From: Smittium mucronatum
Taxonomy: Eukaryota; Kickxellomycota; Harpellomycetes; Harpellales; Legeriomycetaceae
DNA length: 54,680 nucleotides
NCBI GenBank assembly: GCA_001953115.1
Contig: LSSL01001283.1
Coordinates: 1-54,680, forward strand
Reading direction: 5' to 3'
Part shown: in pieces, positions 21,853 to 36,443 of the stretch
How the letters are laid out: every line of letters starts with the position of its first letter
Position numbering within the stretch: position 1 is the first letter of the stretch
The notes under the pieces: generated by a model
Told to the model about the DNA's origin: nothing
The model's database searches: none
What the model saw: only the letters and a program-made list of their open reading frames with translations
Position numbers and translations under genes: made by a program

Positions 21853-24800
21853 CTAAAACGTTCTCTGAAGTTTGTTCTTTTTTATTTCATACTGAGTCCG
21901 TTGATTGGGCTTAGAATTTTGTTCTTGAGGTATATCGCTATTGGATCTTTTTGGAGTTCTTTTTTCGGACAAAGATTTCTCTCCAAAATCTACATTTTTA
22001 TTTAAAATTTGTTCAGTCTGTTTTTTATCTGTATTTTTCATTATATCTTGCGGTGCAGTTATATTTCCAGAAGAAAGGGTACCCACAATATTTGAAATCC
22101 AAATTGAGCTACTATTCCTTCCTTGTCGCCTAAGATTTCTATTTATTATCGGAGTTGTTGCTTCAACAGTTGAATCCACCAAATTTGGGGCCGAAAATAG
22201 TCTGTTACTTAGTCTTTTAGGGCTAGAAATACTTTTGACATCATTATTACCGGAGTTTGCGATATTTCTTCTAATCCCTGTTGGATAAGATGAAATTGAA
22301 CTTTTCAAAGATTTTGTAATTGAGAAGTAATTAATATCTCTTGGTGGATTGCTATTAAACCTTAATATTCTTTTATCTTCGATATTGCTGACCTTATTAA
22401 TGTTGTTTGTAGGGATTGAAACTTCATTTTTAAGTTTCAATTTCAAATCTTGGACTGTTTTCCCACTGCTTCTTCTACCAGAAAAATTCGCTCCTCCTTT
22501 TTTTGAATTAGATTTATCTGAACTCAAAGATGATAATGAGCCACACGTTCTTATTCTTCTAACACCATTTGAATTTAGATTATGTTCCTTCGGTGAACTT
22601 TCAAAAGGATTCCTCAGCAGGTTCGCAGAAGAATGTCTAGACAAGGATTTAGATGGTTCACTGTTACCCATAACTCTTATTACATTCTTGTTATTACATT
22701 TTTCGTCACCATTACTTATTCCCAAATTTGAGTATCTAGATTTTAGCCTATTTTTTTTCGGACTAATTAAAAACTCAGTCGATAAAATAGAATCCTTTGT
22801 AACTATTCTTTTAGGCTTATTTTTCCTTTTGGAGCTAGAATTTGTGGTGTTAAAAGTTTCTTTCAAATTCTCAAACCCCTGGATGCTGTGTGTTAAATTT
22901 TTAAATCCTGACCCAATTTGAGAGGAATTTGAATTATAGGCATTACTAAGATCATCTTTTTCATCTTTGAGAGAAATATACCCATTCCTTTCCAATAATG
23001 AGTCTATAAGCTTCCCCATTTTTTCTCTAAATCTAATCAAATGATTGTTTCAAATAATCATTTAAAAAAATTGTCGAAGATGTTATCCTTTTCAAATTAA
23101 AAACTTTGATGGGTATTTACCTATAAACTGGTAAACTTAATAAAAATGATTCAGCCAGGTCCAAAGTACTGTTTTTGAAGTTTCCGAGATTCTGGGTTAT
23201 AGGGAATAAAGAGGAGAATATGCATAGCTGATCAAAAAAAAAGCCTAAAGATGAAATGTGATTTTTTTTCAAATTTTCATAAGTTTCATTGCCATCAATG
23301 TCTAAAAATAAACAGTCGGGGTCAAAACTAAGAATCCAAAAATGCAGTATAATTTGCATTTTACATCTATATTCCATATATAATTAAAAATATGTACAAT
23401 TAGTACAATGGATTTTTTTTTAGAAAATAAATAACTTACTCTTGAATCATAACTGTATTAGAATTGCTGTTGGATTTTTCCTTTTTATCTAAGCCATTAA
23501 CAATGGAACTTATAACTTCTTTTCTGATTTTAGTGAATTCAATCATGGAAAAATTAACATCATTTATTGGCAGTTTAATCGAATCTAAGCCATTTGATAT
23601 AACAGAAATGCTGTTATCACTCTCATAGGCACATTCATAGTTAATGGGATCAAGTAGAAGTTTAGAAACGTCATTTTTCTTAACCTATAAATGAGAAATA
23701 CGTACAATTATCGAAAGGAAACTTTATATATATTGGATTTGTATGTGTGGATTGTTAAAAGGTATAATTTGAAATGAGTAGATCCCTTATTGTAAGAGTA
23801 TAGAAAGTCTAGCTCATCAATAGCAAAGCACCAATTTTCGATATCCTATAAATGAAGTATATTAAAATGCATGTTAGTAAAATTAAAATGATTAAAAAGG
23901 GGATAGATATCATATCAAAAACTAATTACATTTATGGGATCCAGATAGCTTATATAAAACCTTTCAAACCACTGGTTTATGTTTTCCGCTTTGCCAAAAT
24001 CTCTAGAGTCCTCATAAGTTCCAATATCTAAGGCCAATATAGATGTATCTTTTGGAATATCATGGGTATTTGATGATAAAATATCATCTTGATCATAGTG
24101 ATAAATATCGAAAATATTATTCAAGTCATTTTTAGTTTTTTCTAAATCAAAAGAAAGACCAGGCGAAATAAGAGTATCATTTGGGGAGTTATTTTTGTAG
24201 AATTTATTGGATGCGCCTAGTTCGGAAAACAAATTAAGCTTTGATATTGAGTTTTTTTTCCCGGTTTCTAGAGATTCATTTTTAAAAGTGGTTTTGGTGG
24301 CTGTGGAACAATTTCTACTATCCAAGCAATTAAAAAGTGATTTTGTAAAGATGTGATCAGAATGAGGAATAAATACATGACCAACTGTAGGTATATGCTT
24401 AGAGATGGATGCAGCATTTTTAAGTGATTTTTTATATTTGGAATTGGGGATAAATGAGTTAACATTTGTATCAATATTGGCTGAGCTAAAAGCAATTTTA
24501 GACGCATAATCATCATGTGATTTTCTTACCACCCCATTGTGATATGTTGATATTTCAAATAGCATTGACGAATCAATAGATGTAATATTGTTGAAAAAAG
24601 TAGTACTATCTTTAACAACCACTACTTTATAAATCCCTAAAGCTGTAGGAAATAAAATTATATTTAGAGGATTTTTCATGGATCTCAGAGTGTCTGTGAA
24701 TACTTCATTGGCATTGGATATAGTAGCAGCCATAATTAAGTTAGACATCGATGAAAATGTTTCGGAATAAATTGTACAGATTTTTATAGCCCAGGAAGAG

Positions 24801-26389
24801 AATTTGGAGGAGTCCAAATCAGTGCAGCTACTCCAAGGATAATTTTTTACGTATCCTAATATATTTAATATTGGATAAAGTGAACCAAGATCATTAGAAT
24901 TCAAGCGTGAATGTGTAAGATCTATCCCATTATCGTGAGAGTTGCAGTAAGTGGTTGATGCTAATATGTATTCTGATACAAAATTTCGGAAATTTAACAC
25001 CTCAAATAATGCATTTTTTTCAAAATTAGCTTCAGGATCAGAAAAAGAGCATACAAATGAATCCATTTTTAAAATTTTAGGAGATAAAATGGGAGATGTA
25101 CATTTTTCATTGCTATTATTACAGTCAATGGGTGTAATTATCTTTAAGGGCTGTAACTTTGAGAAAATTTGGGGATCTTTTATGTAAAATTTTAAAAGAA
25201 AATCAATAAAGTAGTCTTTGAGGGATGAGTTCTCGAGACTTTTACTTGACAAGAAAGAGTCTTTTTGGGAATTTAAATGAGAAGAGTTGCATGTAAATTT
25301 TGACAAAAAATCTTTAAGGAGGATACTGTGGGTTTTTGAGTTAGGAAATAGCGAGTTAAGGTTGGATTTGAAATTTGGGTCGAATAAATCGGATATTCTT
25401 AAAAAAACACCACCAAAAATTTTGAATAGTAACTTAGCAAAAAGTATGCAGGTTTGGTATTCTAATAAATTTTTTTCTACAGTAACATTGGCAGAATTGT
25501 TTTCAGAGATTTTCGGACTAATGTTTATCCAGCTTACATTGACTTGTCGTTGTTTGTAGTTGGTAGGAAGACCAGAAGATATAAGAGCTTTTGTGAAACG
25601 AAATATATTATCCATTAAAGTTGTAAACGAATCAACATTATTAGACGAAGGATCCGAGTTTTTGTTTTGATTAAAATCAGACAACTTTTCCAGGTTGGTA
25701 GGAAATTCCCCTATTATAAAAAGCCCATTTTTATTTGCATCGATGGTTGATGAGTTGGATAAATTGAAAGGGGTATTGTAAGGCATGGAATTAGTTTTAG
25801 CTTCTGAATCAGAAAGTAGTAGGGGGTTTTCAGACTCTAATTGATTTTCCCAGCCTACATCTGCTTCCAATCTCATAAGCAAATGAGAAAGTCTTTTTGT
25901 CTTTGAAAACCCCAAATTATAACCTGGAGAAAAGCTGTTTTTTCTGGAAGGTATTTTGCTGCTTTTGTGACCCTTTTTATACTGCAAATAAATCTTTAAT
26001 GAAGAGCTCAGATGTTTGGAAAATTCATTAATACTATTTGAATTGATATTAAATCTTCGTTTTTCGAGTTTGTTTAAAGACTCCAATTTTTTGAAAGAAA
26101 ATTTTATTTCGTTTGTAGAAGGATCGGCGTCATATTCTGAACCGGAGCTTAAATTAAAAAAACTGTAATTCCAGGTTGAGTTCGGGCTGATTTTAGATCT
26201 GTAAAATGTTAGGGTCTTAATAACGGAAAATTTAATTTGATAAGTTAAGTTTTCAATAAATAAAGACTGAATTGAAGAATTAAAGGTCGGACTGGCAACT
26301 TCTGAATCTAAATGTTTTACAATTGTTTCAAAAATGTTATCGATTATTATGAAATGCACGTGAGGTTGAATATCTGAACAGGCAATCAT
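21853..26389 (-). CDS. Sld3/Treslin-like DNA replication initiation protein
   Basis: Five exons on the minus strand: 26389-23930, 23845-23723, 23684-23440, 23366-23121 and 23032-21853, phases consistent throughout, giving 1417 residues. Introns are 84, 38, 73 and 88 nt; the 38-nt one (GTTTCC...ATAG) is the least certain. The N-terminus resembles Treslin/TICRR: a hydrophobic strand HFIIIDNIF (12-20), SVIKTLTFY then W73-NYSFF, L..L...W180, NGLFIIGEFP (221-230) and VSWINIS near 287. Residues about 830-1050 match the Sld3 helical domain: EFTKIRKEVISS, QECKMQIILHFWIL (942-955), then SLPVYRFREKMGKLIDSLLE. The basic Ser/Thr-rich tail has CDK-type sites S1115-PKK, S1295-PKR and T1384-PKR. In yeast and animals such sites recruit Dpb11/TopBP1 so that Cdc45 is loaded on the MCM helicase at origins. 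The assignment is from motif similarity only. Confidence 0.75.
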
Positions 26390-29300
26390 AATTAAATTTT
26401 TAATACAAAAATTTATTCTTGAAGATTGTCTTTATAGATAAAAAATAATTTTTATTCAAATGAGCTTTTTTAGCTTTGATAACTTTGATAAATTGGTTAT
26501 TCAAAAGTTTAGTGGTGTAAGAAAATTTTAATTACGATTGAAGCAAAACTTCCCAATTATATAGAACAAATTATTTAGCAGAAATTATTGGTTAAAAGTT
26601 CCAAATGTAAACACAAGTTAAAATATAAAAATGGATAGTAACAATGACGAAAAATGATATGAAAAAAGTAAATACTGAACGGCTTTAACAAAAGATATAT
26701 GAATTTTTTTTTAAAAAAAAAAGAGAGTACTGAAAATTGACCTTTGGACTCTGAACTGGGGACTTTGAACTTTGGACTTTGGACTTTGGACTTTGGACTT
26801 TGGACTTTGGACTTTGGACTTTGGACTTTGGACTTTGGACTTTGGACTTTGGACTTTGGACTTTGGACTTTGGACTTTGGACTTTGGACTTTTAACATTG
26901 AATATTGAACATTGAATCAGTGGAGCATCTTCAAAGATGAACCGCCTATGAAATTTATTGAAATTTCAACCGATAGAAACAAACCGCATGGTAGACAAGC
27001 TGATTAATTGTCTATTAGAAAGTATAATGCGCAAAAATGCATTCCAAGATTTCTGTTGGAAATATTAATAGGAGAGTTAGTTCAAAAAATATGTCAGCAA
27101 TATAGAAAGTGGGGCCTTCAAACTGGAAAGCTATTTAAATAAAATTGATGAGGATATATAAGATATATCTACGTAATATAACCGAACAAATTCCTGAAAT
27201 CCAAGTGTGCTCTGAAATTTACATTCAAATTTAATTCGGTTTTTTGGATTGAAAAAAAGGGTTTTTTAAAATATGAAAATAATATTAATACTAATAATGA
27301 GCTGTCGGAAACAGTATATTATAAAGAAAATTGAAATTTTTTCTAAAAAAAATCAAACCAGTCTTCAATAAATTGAATTTAGGGCCAAATACTCGCTCAA
27401 AACTCCCAAAAATTGGTAAATCCTTAGATAAAACATCTCAAAATATGAAAAAATAAAACCAATTGTATTCAAGATTATTAGAATTTTGTCCAAGCTAAAA
27501 GTAGAAAATATAATACCATTTTTTTAAATAAATTGTTTATCAAGATGCTATTGTGTGAAGAGAATCCCCACTAATATGCATTTATTGGAAATAGTAGGTT
27601 AATTGAAAGAGACGATGCTAAGATCTTGTTAAAATAAACAACCCCCTTCCCTTCCCACAAATGGGAACATCAGAAAAAAAACCAAAAGAAAATTTAGTGA
27701 TATCAATAGCTATGAAAATATCTTAAAAATTATGCAAAAAATGAATACGAGCTATATAATGGCAATAAACACCTAACTGCATAGAAAATTAGGGGGGTGA
27801 AAGACTGAGAAATCAAACAAACACAAGGGCTTTCATTTAATTTTTCATTAGTATACCTCATACTATGACATAAAATATTTATATAAATGGATACTACTGA
27901 ACTTAAAATACTGTTAATTGGAACATAATGATAAAAATCGTATCATTCTCAATCGAGATGAAAACAAAAAAAAATTCGGAGATCTGAAGGAAAAATCATA
28001 ATACATATTAAGATTGTATAATTTTGACAGCACTAAATATTATGGCTCTGAAAAAATCCTTGAATAAAATTAATTATCTTTTATTCATAAAAGTTAGCCC
28101 AAGTAAAGTAAGTATTAAACAAATGCCGAAAATGATAGAAAAATCACTTTAAAAAGGATATATAACTTATAACTACACCCCTCCCCGAAAACTCCAAATA
28201 TAATTTCGAAAGCTCATGCAAAAAAAAAAAGAATTTTCTAAAATATTCTTATTTCTTTCCCTAATTTGTTAAGAACCCCTAAAAAAATATATATAACAAT
28301 AAGATTTTTAACGAAATAATACTTAAAATACAGATTTTTGAAGCGTTATAATAAGAATATAAAATAGTTGATATTTTTTAATAATAGAAAAAATAAATTA
28401 ACTAACTAAAATAAAAATAATTCTTTTAAACTTCTAAGGAATTTTTGTTATAAAAAATATGAGGAAGTGCTCATATAGCCTATTTTTTTAAAAAAAAAAC
28501 AGATATAAATATATGTATATATATATAAGAATACAGGATTATTCCAATTAATTTTGATCGGGTTATTTTATTGATAAATCCGCTTGAAAATTATACCCTT
28601 TGAATTATAAATATTTAAAATTCCATGAAAAATTAAAGATAATTTATAGGGATAGTATAATTATTAGAAAATAAACACATGAAAGTTTATCTTAACCCCA
28701 TACATACATAAAAAAAGGAAAAAAATTGCAAGTTAAATTTCAAACAGAATAAAAAATAAGGAAATTTTTTTTTAAAGAATTAATTTTTTATTTTATTTTA
28801 ACAAAGAATTTGATACGAATATACTTTGTAAAATAAATCATGAATTTGCAAATGAAACCTAGCTATACTAAAAAAATGCACAAAATGGTAGTTAAAAATT
28901 TAATTACCATTAAAGTCTATATTTATAACAGGTGTAAAAATTAGAGAATTTAAGTAATTAATAAAATGAACGTACATCAGAAGTTTAAGAGTTAATAGAA
29001 CGATCTAATTGAAAATTCAAAGAAAAAAAAACTAGATTTCTAATAAATATTTCATATTATTTTAAGAAGTGTCAAGAAATTAAATTTTTATTTTTGGAAT
29101 TTATTCATAAAATGGGGAGCTTGATAAAATATAAATACTAAAAAGGTATTGAGGATTTACAATAGATATTTTATGAAATCTTTTTTAAAAAATTTAATCG
29201 ATATGAATATGTTCTATTTAATTAGAAATTAAATTAAAAATAAAAAAAATGACGTCGATATACTTAGTGGAGTAAAATTTTTTGATTAATAATATATATC

Positions 29301-32300
29301 TAAATTTTCTAAAAATAAACTTATGATGAAAAAAAATTTTAAATTTAAAATAAGACTCAACTTTCATATTTTAAATCGGTAAAAAACTAAATAAAAATTA
29401 AAGGTGCAAAACTGTTAGTTAGATATCAAAAATTACCTTGATTTAAAATAATCGGGTTTAAATTATCCAAAAAGTAGGTCCAGTAGTATTTTTAAAATTT
29501 TATGAAAAATAATTCAAATATGAAATTACTATGACATAAAATACATCTAGAGAAAATACTATTTAGGAAAAAATCGAGATTAATAAATATTAATAGGTAC
29601 TCAAAAACAAATTTGCTACTGAATTTTTTCATAAAAAATAGCATAATTGGATATGAAATAAACTCTATATTTTTTAATGACCATCAAATAGAAGTTTTAA
29701 TAAATTTTATATTAAAAAAATTAAAAATTTGGATTAGATGAGGTAAGTGGAAAATTTATAAATTGAAATTCTCCATAAATACCAAATAAATAGAATTTAA
29801 AAAAAATGAAATTAAATGAAAAAAAGGTGATAATAAGATTTATTTTAATAGAACATTACCATTTTTATCTAATACTATGTAATATTTCAATGAAGCCACG
29901 ATTATTAACCTGAAAATAAAATACAGAAAATAAACAAATTTTATTTTTAAAACTATGAAATAAAATCTGGTATTTTAAATATCATTAAAATAAAATTTAT
30001 GAAATGAAATGAAAAAACTATAAGAATTTTTTTACACTTATCTTCTAAGTATGAATCCATTAAATAAATTTGACACAAATAAAATAAAAATATAAAGAGA
30101 GTAGAGTTCATTGAATTTAAAAAATATCTAGCCTTAGTAAAAAAAAACTTTTAATTAAATCAAAAATAATAGTGTAAAGAACTTTCGTCTATCTGAAATA
30201 TGTTTTCGTTTCATTTTATTTTGTAAAACCCCTTCATCCGAAAAGTATAGGAGCTACAAAAATGTGTATTTTTTAATTCAAAAAATAATAATTAATAATT
30301 AATAATAAAAAATTAATTATAAAAACATGAAATTCAGTTTATACAATTTTAAATCCAAAAAAATGTACTATTTTTTAAATGAAGGGAATTTTTATTGAAT
30401 AATCCGTCAGAAAGTTTCACACTATGAATAATCCCTTCAACCGCGAAAAAAACTGTAAAAAATAAACTATATACGTCTTATTATGCAATTATGTTAAATG
30501 TTAGTCAAAACTAGAATAAATTGATAAAATGTTGAGATTTTATAAATTTATGTAAAATATAAAAAATAAGAATAAATAAAAAGCAGAGCTATTGGGAAAT
30601 TAAAAATTTGAAAAATATATATATATTTCAAAAAGAACGAATATTAATTTTTACCGCATCTTTGAAATGAAATAAAAAATCCTATTTTTTTTTTTGTTAG
30701 AGTGAAAAATATTTCCGGAGGATAGGTTTAATCTCTTAATTACAATAAAAATCAACAATGTAAATATTATATAAACAACTTTTAAAAAAATCAAAAATAT
30801 ATCCTCGAAATATAAAACTATTACTTTAAATTCATATATCAATATATATCAACATTGGAGGATGATAAAAAGTATTCTTAAATTAAAATCTAGAATGAAA
30901 TTATATCATAAAACGGTTAATCCACGATAGATAAGTTTAAACCTAATACAAATGGGTATAATTCACAATATATATCTTTCGTCTAGATTGAAACTCTTAA
31001 TATAGCCATTAAGTCAATAAAAAAATATTTTAATTGGTTTTTTTTCCTTTTTTTTGGTCAATTTTTATAGTTTAAATGTAATTTACAGTAAATTAGGGAA
31101 TTTGAAGCATATTGCGTATAAATAAAGATCTCGAAAATACAGGGAAAAGCCTCTATCATTAATTTGGGGGGAAATGATTTAGAAATCATTGGTATTTTTT
31201 CCCCCACCTAATAAGAGTTTTTATCGTATTATTAATATATAATTGAAAATTATCCCAATTAAAAAAAAACTACTAAACCTTATATTAACTCATCCAATTA
31301 TCTTTTGAGTAAAGCTAAAATTAATCTAAGTTTGAAGCTCCAATTAAATGTTTTAACGGGATAAACTTGAGATTTTCTGGATATATCTATATTTGGTTCT
31401 ATAAACCCGAGAAAATGTTATGCTGAGTACCAAAAAAAATTACTAAGACATTTTGAAGCTCAATATTCAATTTCTTATTAGAATTTAATAAAGTAAAGTA
31501 CGAATAAATATCATAAATATGAAAATATTCATAATGGTAATTAGAAAATATTACTAATTTGAAGATTTAAATATGAATATGATTTTTTTTTAAGGTGTAG
31601 ATTAGCAAGAAAACTATATAACAATATGAAAATTATAATCTTGATTTTAATTTTAATTTTTTGTTTTTAATTACTGAAAATAAACTTGTAATAGGTTTTT
31701 CAATTTTTTAATGGAAAACAATGATTTCGAGTAAAATTTAAGTAAAAAAATGAGTGATACCGAAATTTTTCGAATTTTTTTTTAAAAAAAAAAGTTTTAA
31801 TAATGATTTGGTTATATAAAATGCAAAAAAAAAAGATTTTATTTAATTTGAATATTTTTTCTCAATAATTTTATCTATTTAAATGATTAAAATTATAAAG
31901 CAAATATTGAATTTGATTGAGGCAGATCTAACATATATAAAGATAAATGAACAGATTTTGAGAATTATATATCCTAAAAATCTTTAAAAATGCAAATCTA
32001 AAATATTATACAGAGCAAATTTTAATTTAATAGATTCCATGGTAATTAAAAGCAAAGGATTGTTATAAAATGATATTTTATTACTACCCCAAAAAAAAGT
32101 AAAGATTTTTTAAAATCACTCGAGAGAGTAATAAAAATGAATTATAGGGTACAGCATAGACGGTTTATTACTGATAAAATATGTTTAAAATCAGATTTAT
32201 AAAATCTTAAAACTGAAATTTCTCTTAAATACTCATTAAGAAGTAATTATAGTAAAAAAAACAATAATAATAAAAATATAGATATTTTAATTAAAGACTA

Positions 32301-35300
32301 AATATAATGCTTTTTAAGAAAAATATACTCGTTTTTATGTAGCAGAATAATTTATCAGTCCAAATTATATTAAATTTATATTAATTACGAGAAATATTAT
32401 TAGAAAAATTTCCTCTACTTCTAACATACAAATTGATTCCACCTTTAAATTAGCAAAATATTGATAAAATTTTATTAATTTTGATATAATACACATCAAT
32501 CAATGTTTTACCCCTATATAAAAAACAAATGTTGGCAAATATTGGACCAAATACTACAAATTGGTATTTGAAACGATAAAAAAATAATATCGCAAAATTA
32601 AAATCGAAATCAAAGTGAAAAATCTGGTTGCAGATTCAGCTCTAAAATTTCTAAATCTATTTTAAAAATTCCACAGTTTTTGTGTAGAACCAACAATTGT
32701 TTTCGCATAAAAAAATATATCAAAAAATTGATAGGATATTGATATCAAAATTTTTAATATATAAATATATAGAAAATATAAATAGATATGGTTAAATTTA
32801 AATTTAAGGTTAATGTTGAAATTTTTGAGGTTTTTAAAAAAATTATTCGTTTTGAATTGGAAAATTTTCAACTTTTTAAAAGAGTTGATTGATAAAACAA
32901 CAAAAAATCATTTTGAAAAAAATTAAATTAGTTCGATGGCTATTATATTTTTGTACCTTAAACAAAAAACAAACTAGAAAGAACTATAGGAAAATTAAGG
33001 AAATTATTTCTAGAATTTTTTTTTATAATTTAGTCGGTTTTATTGAATTTCTAAAGATATATTAAAATAATTTAAATATTTACATTTAACAGACCTATAT
33101 ATATTGCAATATAAACAAAAGTTATCATAAAGAAACGAAAGTTTATCTAGAAATTATTTAAAATGATGTTTCGGTTTCAATTAATAATATTTAAGGAAAA
33201 GAATTAGACCTAATTGAAATGAAACTAATATCGAATTTAATAAATACTAGTTAATTTGAAAATTAGGAATCTTTGGCTAGTTTTTTTTCCAGAAATATAC
33301 ATTTATTTAATCAAATAATTTAATTTACAGTTAGGATTCTATATATTTTTTGTATCTAATTTTTTTTTTAAAAAAAAAGTCATGTATAACATTTCTTAAT
33401 CCACACATAAAAACAATAGCTGCATCCGTATAACTCTTTTTTGGAAAAAAAGGTCTGCAGTATGATCAAAAAATAAAGTTTTAAACAATATATTCTATTA
33501 AAATATAATTGAAAATATTTATTAACTACCTTGGAAAAAAAGTTTCAGATAATTCTCAGAATAAACATATTTTCTGTTTTATTTGGTATATTAGTACAAA
33601 AATTTCACAAATAAAAAACTTCAAAAAATATTAACTATACTCAAAAGTAGTATTCAATGATAAATTGCACGAATGTAACTTTTATCTAAAACACTAGCCG
33701 TGCATCTATCACCTAAATTGATTTTTTCAAACAGAGTTATAATAAGATAAAATTTTATTAATAAAACTTGATCCTTATTATTCGATCTTACAACCAAATT
33801 AAATCAATTTTCTAATATAATTATTTGGAAAAATTGAGTTAGTGAATAGGGGGTTTTGATATTTTTTTTATTACTAAAAATATATATCAGGTTATTTAAG
33901 TGAGATTTAAAGATAAAAAGCTTCTTAAGAGGTTTTAAAATGGGTTTCAACATATTTTTGGTATGAAAAATTGATTTAATATAGTTAAAATTTAATAATG
34001 ACTTGCCTTAAGCTTAGAAATGGAGTTTTTATGTTAATATATACATTCACCATTCATAATAGAGAGAAAGGATGAAAATGGGAATACCAATTTTTAAGGC
34101 TAAGTTTAATTCTACTTCTTTCCTAGAAAAATTATATTTTCAGAAAAATAGAGAAATTACCTTTTTCATACAAGAAAAATATATCAAAATCATAAAAAAT
34201 TGGTATTATAACATGGGTTAATTTTAAAAAGTAGTTTTTTTTTATAATTTGATTTAAAAAATCCATACGCGTATGAAATTATTCCTACTGATTCAATCTA
34301 TAAAATTTCTTTGTTCATATTACAATAAAAAATTTCAAAATTTCATTTAATTATAAATATTAGCAATACTCCTGCTTATTAATATGAAAAATTTCAGTTT
34401 CCAAACCAAAATAGATTGATCACAATTTAAAAAAAATGTAGGGTTTCAATTAATTTTTAAATGAATATTCAAATAAATATATTTATAAAAAAATCAAGAA
34501 AATATACTTTAAATCGGTTATTATATAAGATAAGATAATTTCGTTAAATATTTTCTTTCAAAACATATTTTATGCAAATTTTTAGTCCCGTATTTTTTCC
34601 CAAACAAATAAAATTGATTATTTATACGATATCTTTTTTCCTATTCTAATTTCAAAATAAACTGCATGTATTTATTATGGCCTAAAAAAACGTGGAAAAT
34701 TCTTTGATTTAATAGTTAAATGGAAAAAATACGAGTAAATAAATAAACCTGTTATTATAATAGAAAAAAAAATTCCATAAAATTTTACCTAAAATTTTAG
34801 TTAAATTCGTATGCTTCATATCCAATTCACTTGAAAAAAATTGAAATACTAAAGCAGAAAAAAACCTGAAATTTTCATTCAAATATAATTTCAAATGCTG
34901 ATAATTATAGATATCTGTGAAAAAGTGTTAAGCTAACCAAAGTGTTACTTCTGTACCTATATCTGTTTAGCCATAGTGCTAATGATAGTAGTGAGCCACA
35001 GATCCATAATGGACCATAAAAAAAAACCAATGAAATTTATTTTTTAACCGAGTTTATATAGATTAAATGGATTTTTTTATTTGTGTGAAGCCCATATGAA
35101 ATTATAAATTAATAAAGAGGAAAGTTCAAATTTTACTAAATAAATTTTTTTCCACTTACATGATATATCTTCTTTAAAATTAAAAGTGCAAGAAGTTGTA
35201 GGGACTTGAAAAGCTTTTTTTTTAGAATTTGAATTTATAAATCGGAAAGATAAATTTTCTCATAAGAAATTATTATTAAACTGTCTTATAGCCATTATAA

Positions 35301-36443
35301 AGATTTCTACACATTCAAACACCATGCTTCTATAAAAAAATATGATTTTAGCTTTTAGTATTTACTACGACATATTATTCAAAAACAGATAACAGAATCG
35401 CTTTAAGATATTAAGTTATTTAGGTACGAAAAAAATCTCCAAAAATTTTTAAAGAGTTACCAGTTATTTATGATAGAATAAATTCCTTTATTATATATAT
35501 GATATATTTTTGGATATATTAAATGTCAGTAAATATAATAATGGGGAAAATATACGAGAATTATTTGAGAAATTCTTCAATATTTTAGAATTAAAAATAG
35601 CTATAGAGGTTATACAAAATTGTCCATAATCGATAATATAATAAATATTGATTTAAAAAAAATCTGAATTTTCTTTTCTAAAAATTAAATATATATATAA
35701 TAGCAGGGAAAGATAAAATCAGATATATTTTAGTCTTAAAAAAAACTAGTTTCTATTTAATCAAAATAAAACAAGAATACAAACAACGTAGAATATAATG
35801 GAGAAAAAAACAGCTAAAAGTTTTTTTTGGAAGGCCTAAAAACACATTTTAATCAATAAAAGTACGATAAAGAGGTCACCGAATGTTATTGATAAATTAA
35901 TAGGTGCTTTAATGAATTTAAAAATCAAAAAATCAAAAATACCATAGAATCTATGACCATTAATTTTATCATTCAACAAAGATAAAATATTTAGAATTTT
36001 GTATGAGGAAAGGGTAAGATTGAATACATGAAATAAAAACAGGAGAATGTATAAGGCTTCTTTATATTTCATCCACAAAATGGTAATTCAGTACTATCGA
36101 TTGAATTAGTTCTAAAAGAATTATATAATGGATAATTATTTATTATTCGGAAAAAGTCATTAGCAACTCATAACTATTTAAATGTACTTTTGAACAATTT
36201 TGTATTTTATTAAACATCTATTAATTGTTTATCTCTATAAAATTTAAAGGTTAATACTCTTCTGATGGAAACTTGACTTATTTCTAATAAACCAAAAAAA
36301 ATAAAATTAATCATTATGAGATTATATAAAAAAAATTGATATTTTTTTTTGTGTAGGAAGACAAAAAAATGTAATAAAGCGTTATCTCTCTTTATTATAT
36401 CCATTCTAATCTTTTTATAAATAATTATATAAATACATATTAT
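26390..36443. other. AT-rich gene-free desert
   Basis: About 10 kb with no supportable gene. Open frames are at most 80 codons and low-complexity. Apart from the heptamer satellite at 26769, long A and T runs and short AT repeats dominate. By eye the + strand is A-richer here, in contrast to the T-richer + strand of 2-14 kb. No transposase motif was recognised. Confidence 0.6.
26769..26892. repeat. Heptanucleotide satellite (ACTTTGG)17
   Basis: Seventeen perfect consecutive ACTTTGG units plus a partial one, with decayed variants on both sides (about 26742-26768 and 26893-26918). On the minus strand one frame is open across it and reads a repeated SPKSKVQ, simply because a 7-bp unit returns to phase every 21 bases. 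It is not evidence of a gene. It lies about 350 bp upstream of the Sld3/Treslin start. Confidence 0.95.

Noticed and set aside
21941..22921. Hydrophobic + strand frames opposite the last Sld3/Treslin exon
   Set aside because: Antisense shadows of a Ser/Asn/Lys-rich coding exon, which read as Leu/Phe-rich; no start context or family motif.
26575..26898. 107-codon minus-strand frame with repeated SPKSKVQ
   Set aside because: It is a translation of the ACTTTGG heptamer array; the rest is low-complexity.
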